From: an uncultured Lachnospiraceae bacterium
Lineage (GTDB): Bacteria > Bacillota > Clostridia > Lachnospirales > Lachnospiraceae
Assembly: GCA_900315055.1 (NCBI GenBank)
Contig: OMXP01000028.1
Location: 1-34,171 of the forward strand
DNA length: 34,171 nucleotides
Reading direction: 5' to 3'
In this document: piece by piece, positions 32,980-34,171 of the stretch
Layout: each line of letters starts with the position of its first letter
Numbering within the stretch: the stretch's first letter is position 1
Position numbers and translations under genes: made by a program
Notes under the pieces: model-generated
Databases searched by the model: none
What the model was told of the DNA's origin: nothing
What the model saw: the letters and a program-made list of their open reading frames with translations, nothing else

Positions 32980-33270
32980 TTAATCTTCCCGCCATGGATT
33001 CACAAGCGGAAGACTAACATAGGAACCGCATCCTGCGAACGGATTAATTCCCGGGTTGACCGTATTGATCACATTCTGAATCCAGGTGTCCACCGGAGCA
33101 AGGCTGAAACGGTGGCAGGCAAAGAGAGCGGTGCAGTTTGCTGCGTTGATGCTGACATTTTTGATCTAAATGTGGCACTGCAGCAGGGCTTCATGGCCAA
33201 GACTGTCCGCACTTTTCAGGATACCGCCTGCCGCCTGTTGGGCAACGTGAATAGAATGATCCCGTAAAAG
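32980..33270 (-). pseudogene. Remnant of an OGG-type 8-oxoguanine DNA glycosylase/lyase gene
   Basis: The minus-strand frame ending at 32980 reads RDHSIHVAQQAAGGIL...EALLQCHI, a stop (TAG at 33166-33168), then NAANCTALFACHRFSLAPVDTWIQNVIN. This follows the OGG helix-hairpin-helix region, where intact proteins have K-V-A-D/N-C, a hydrophobic LF segment, and then PVDxW with the catalytic Asp. The Asp is kept; the catalytic Lys position reads Asn (NAANC). The in-frame stop, short length, no start and early end after VNPWRED show decay. The plus-strand frame over the same DNA is not a gene. The assignment is by eye. Confidence 0.55.
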
Positions 33271-33273
33271 AAT

Positions 33274-33594
33274 TCAGGCTTTGATTTGAATAAAGGGGTA
33301 CTCATCAACAAATGAATGGTTTTGTTCCATCAAACTGAGCATTCTGCTTGAAGGACCGGACGGATGATTGGTCCCCGCTTCCCATGCTTCCACAGTTTTA
33401 ATCGATACGCCCATATATTCGGCGAACAGTTTCTGTGACATGCCAGTGCTTTGACGGATTTTTTTTACTTCAGTAGCGGAATAATCTTTAACGGGGACTA
33501 CGGTTACAGTCCTTCTGGGCAGCTTTTTCTTTCCGGTAACATCTTCAGTCACTTCCTGAAGGCCACGCATGATGCTTTCATATACATCACTCAT
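33274..33594 (-). CDS. higA: XRE-family antitoxin of a HigBA-type module
   Basis: A 106-residue DNA-binding protein. The C-terminal half is a helix-turn-helix: TEVKKIRQSTGMSQKLFAEYMGVSIKTVEAWEAG, followed by NHPSGPSSRMLSLME as in HigA/NadS antitoxins. The N-terminal part (MSDVYESIMRGLQEV) probably binds the toxin. ATG 33594 has GGGAGG eight bases upstream, inside the end of the toxin gene; a longer frame to 33714 is a toxin shadow. Toxin before antitoxin is the HigBA order. It likely represses its own promoter through the palindrome at 33998-34010. Confidence 0.86.
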   Translation of the reverse strand: MSDVYESIMRGLQEVTEDVTGKKKLPRRTVTVVPVKDYSATEVKKIRQSTGMSQKLFAEYMGVSIKTVEAWEAGTNHPSGPSSRMLSLMEQNHSFVDEYPFIQIKA

Positions 33595-33595
33595 A

Positions 33596-33964
33596 TTAAT
33601 TACCTCCCTGGGTTTGTCGAATTTCTTTCCGAAGAGTTTCAATAACTTTCTTGACGTTGTTGCGTTCAGCCTTTGACAAATTTGCCTGCTGATTTTTACT
33701 GAATGCTGTGACAAGATACACGGTATCTAAGGATACAAAATCCACGTAACAGACCCTTACACTTCCGCTTTTCCCGCGCCCTTCGTATGCAAACCGCATC
33801 TTCCGTAGACCACCAGTGCCCTGCATAACAACACCCACTTCCGGGTTTTGCATAATCATTAGTTCCAGGTGTCGAAGGTCTTCGTCATCAAAGCCCAAAG
33901 CCCTCCATTGCCGGGAAAATTCTTGGGTCTGGATAAATGTACGGGTCATTTCCTTATCGAACAT
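33596..33964 (-). CDS. higB: RelE/HigB-type toxin
   Basis: A 122-residue RelE-superfamily protein, probably a ribosome-dependent mRNA interferase. Key segments are GLRKMRFAYEGRGKSGSVRV, YVDFVSLDTVYLVTAFSKN and a C-terminal helix rich in Lys and Arg (VKKVIETLRKEIRQ). The Arg and Lys in the central strands are the type of residues used by this family for RNA contact. The start is ATG 33964 behind AGGAGA. One base separates its stop from the antitoxin ATG, so the genes are tightly coupled. Confidence 0.85.
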   Translation of the reverse strand: MFDKEMTRTFIQTQEFSRQWRALGFDDEDLRHLELMIMQNPEVGVVMQGTGGLRKMRFAYEGRGKSGSVRVCYVDFVSLDTVYLVTAFSKNQQANLSKAERNNVKKVIETLRKEIRQTQGGN

Positions 33965-33990
33965 GGCGATGATCTCTCCTCACACCGTAT

Positions 33991-34019
33991 ATATTACCCT
34001 ATTTAATAGGACATTTCAA
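33991..34019 (-). promoter_or_regulatory. higBA promoter with palindromic operator
   Basis: On the minus strand TTGAAA (34014-34019), 17 bases and TAATAT (33991-33996). The spacer contains the perfect palindrome CCTATTTAATAGG (33998-34010), the obvious site for autorepression by the antitoxin or toxin-antitoxin complex. Confidence 0.76.
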
Positions 34020-34095
34020 CAGGCTCTCTTATTCGAACCACTGAAAGAAGTTAATAGCCAGACATTCTGAACGTAAGCGGTCATAGAAACGTACA

Positions 34096-34124
34096 TTGCG
34101 TGTTTTCTGGACTCATTATACAAT
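34096..34124 (+). promoter_or_regulatory. Candidate plus-strand promoter at the right edge
   Basis: TTGCGT (34096-34101), 17 bases and TACAAT (34119-34124), directed out of the window. No gene start is visible before the end. Confidence 0.38.
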
Positions 34125-34151
34125 CACACATTTACAGGCACGACAGTAAGC

Positions 34152-34171
34152 CGGGATGGCATCGCCACCCG
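34152..34171. other. Hairpin at the window edge
   Basis: CGGG, a bulged A and TGGC (34152-34160) pair with GCCA and CCCG (34164-34171) around an ATC loop. It may be part of a longer structure or a terminator cut by the window end. Confidence 0.35.

Noticed and set aside
32773..33267. Plus-strand 164-codon frame containing a TASCERINSRVD stretch, resembling DDE transposase ends
   Set aside because: The match is short and nothing around it fits. The opposite strand gives a longer and more consistent match to OGG glycosylases.

Overview
The window looks like a GC-rich Clostridia chromosome, most likely Lachnospiraceae. The evidence is the Firmicutes gene order Asp23-nusB-xseA-xseB-ispA-dxs-tlyA-nadK-argR-recN, the rpsO-pnp pair, Clostridia-type families (a DUF1836-like protein, Rpn nucleases) and strong Shine-Dalgarno sites with many TTG and GTG starts. 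The species cannot be fixed from the sequence. No rRNA, tRNA or CRISPR array was seen.

Left part (1-5.4 kb): the window opens in the last two domains of a group II intron. Right behind it is a five-gene operon: circularly permuted ATP-grasp ligase, alpha-E protein, transglutaminase-like protein, and two M14/succinylglutamate desuccinylase-type proteins. Together they look like a peptide- or amide-bond forming and trimming pathway of unknown product. The second M14 protein has lost its visible zinc ligands. A convergent hypothetical gene (minus strand) follows.

5.4-7.2 kb: a low-density stretch with promoter and terminator signals precedes an Rpn-family PD-(D/E)XK nuclease gene. Two small genes follow that are stand-alone copies of its C-terminal domain. 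The nuclease gene also carries an internal ATG with a Shine-Dalgarno at the matching place. This is a candidate toxin/antitoxin-like or defence module and the most interesting signal in the window.

7.2-26.1 kb is conserved core: rpsO with a good promoter and structured leader, pnp, a pseF-pseG-prfC group (nucleotide-sugar activation for pseudaminic acid, and release factor 3), then a long translationally coupled operon from the Asp23-like gene through recN, the DUF1836-like gene and pcrA. Many of its junctions are 1-8 nt overlaps. A small acidic membrane protein with its own promoter and terminator separates this from rlmD.

26.1-34.2 kb becomes accessory. The 3' end of rlmD turns abruptly AT-rich. 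It is followed by a RelB-like antitoxin fragment with a strong terminator, and a MATE transporter behind a hairpin-rich leader. Next is an IS200/IS605-type element (minus strand) with three overlapping genes: a ribbon-helix-helix protein, the HUH transposase TnpA, and an unusual TnpB lacking a zinc ribbon, plus a likely omega-RNA and subterminal palindromes at both ends. The right end holds a small unknown gene, the eroded remains of an OGG-type DNA glycosylase gene, and a higBA-type toxin-antitoxin operon whose promoter contains a perfect palindromic operator.
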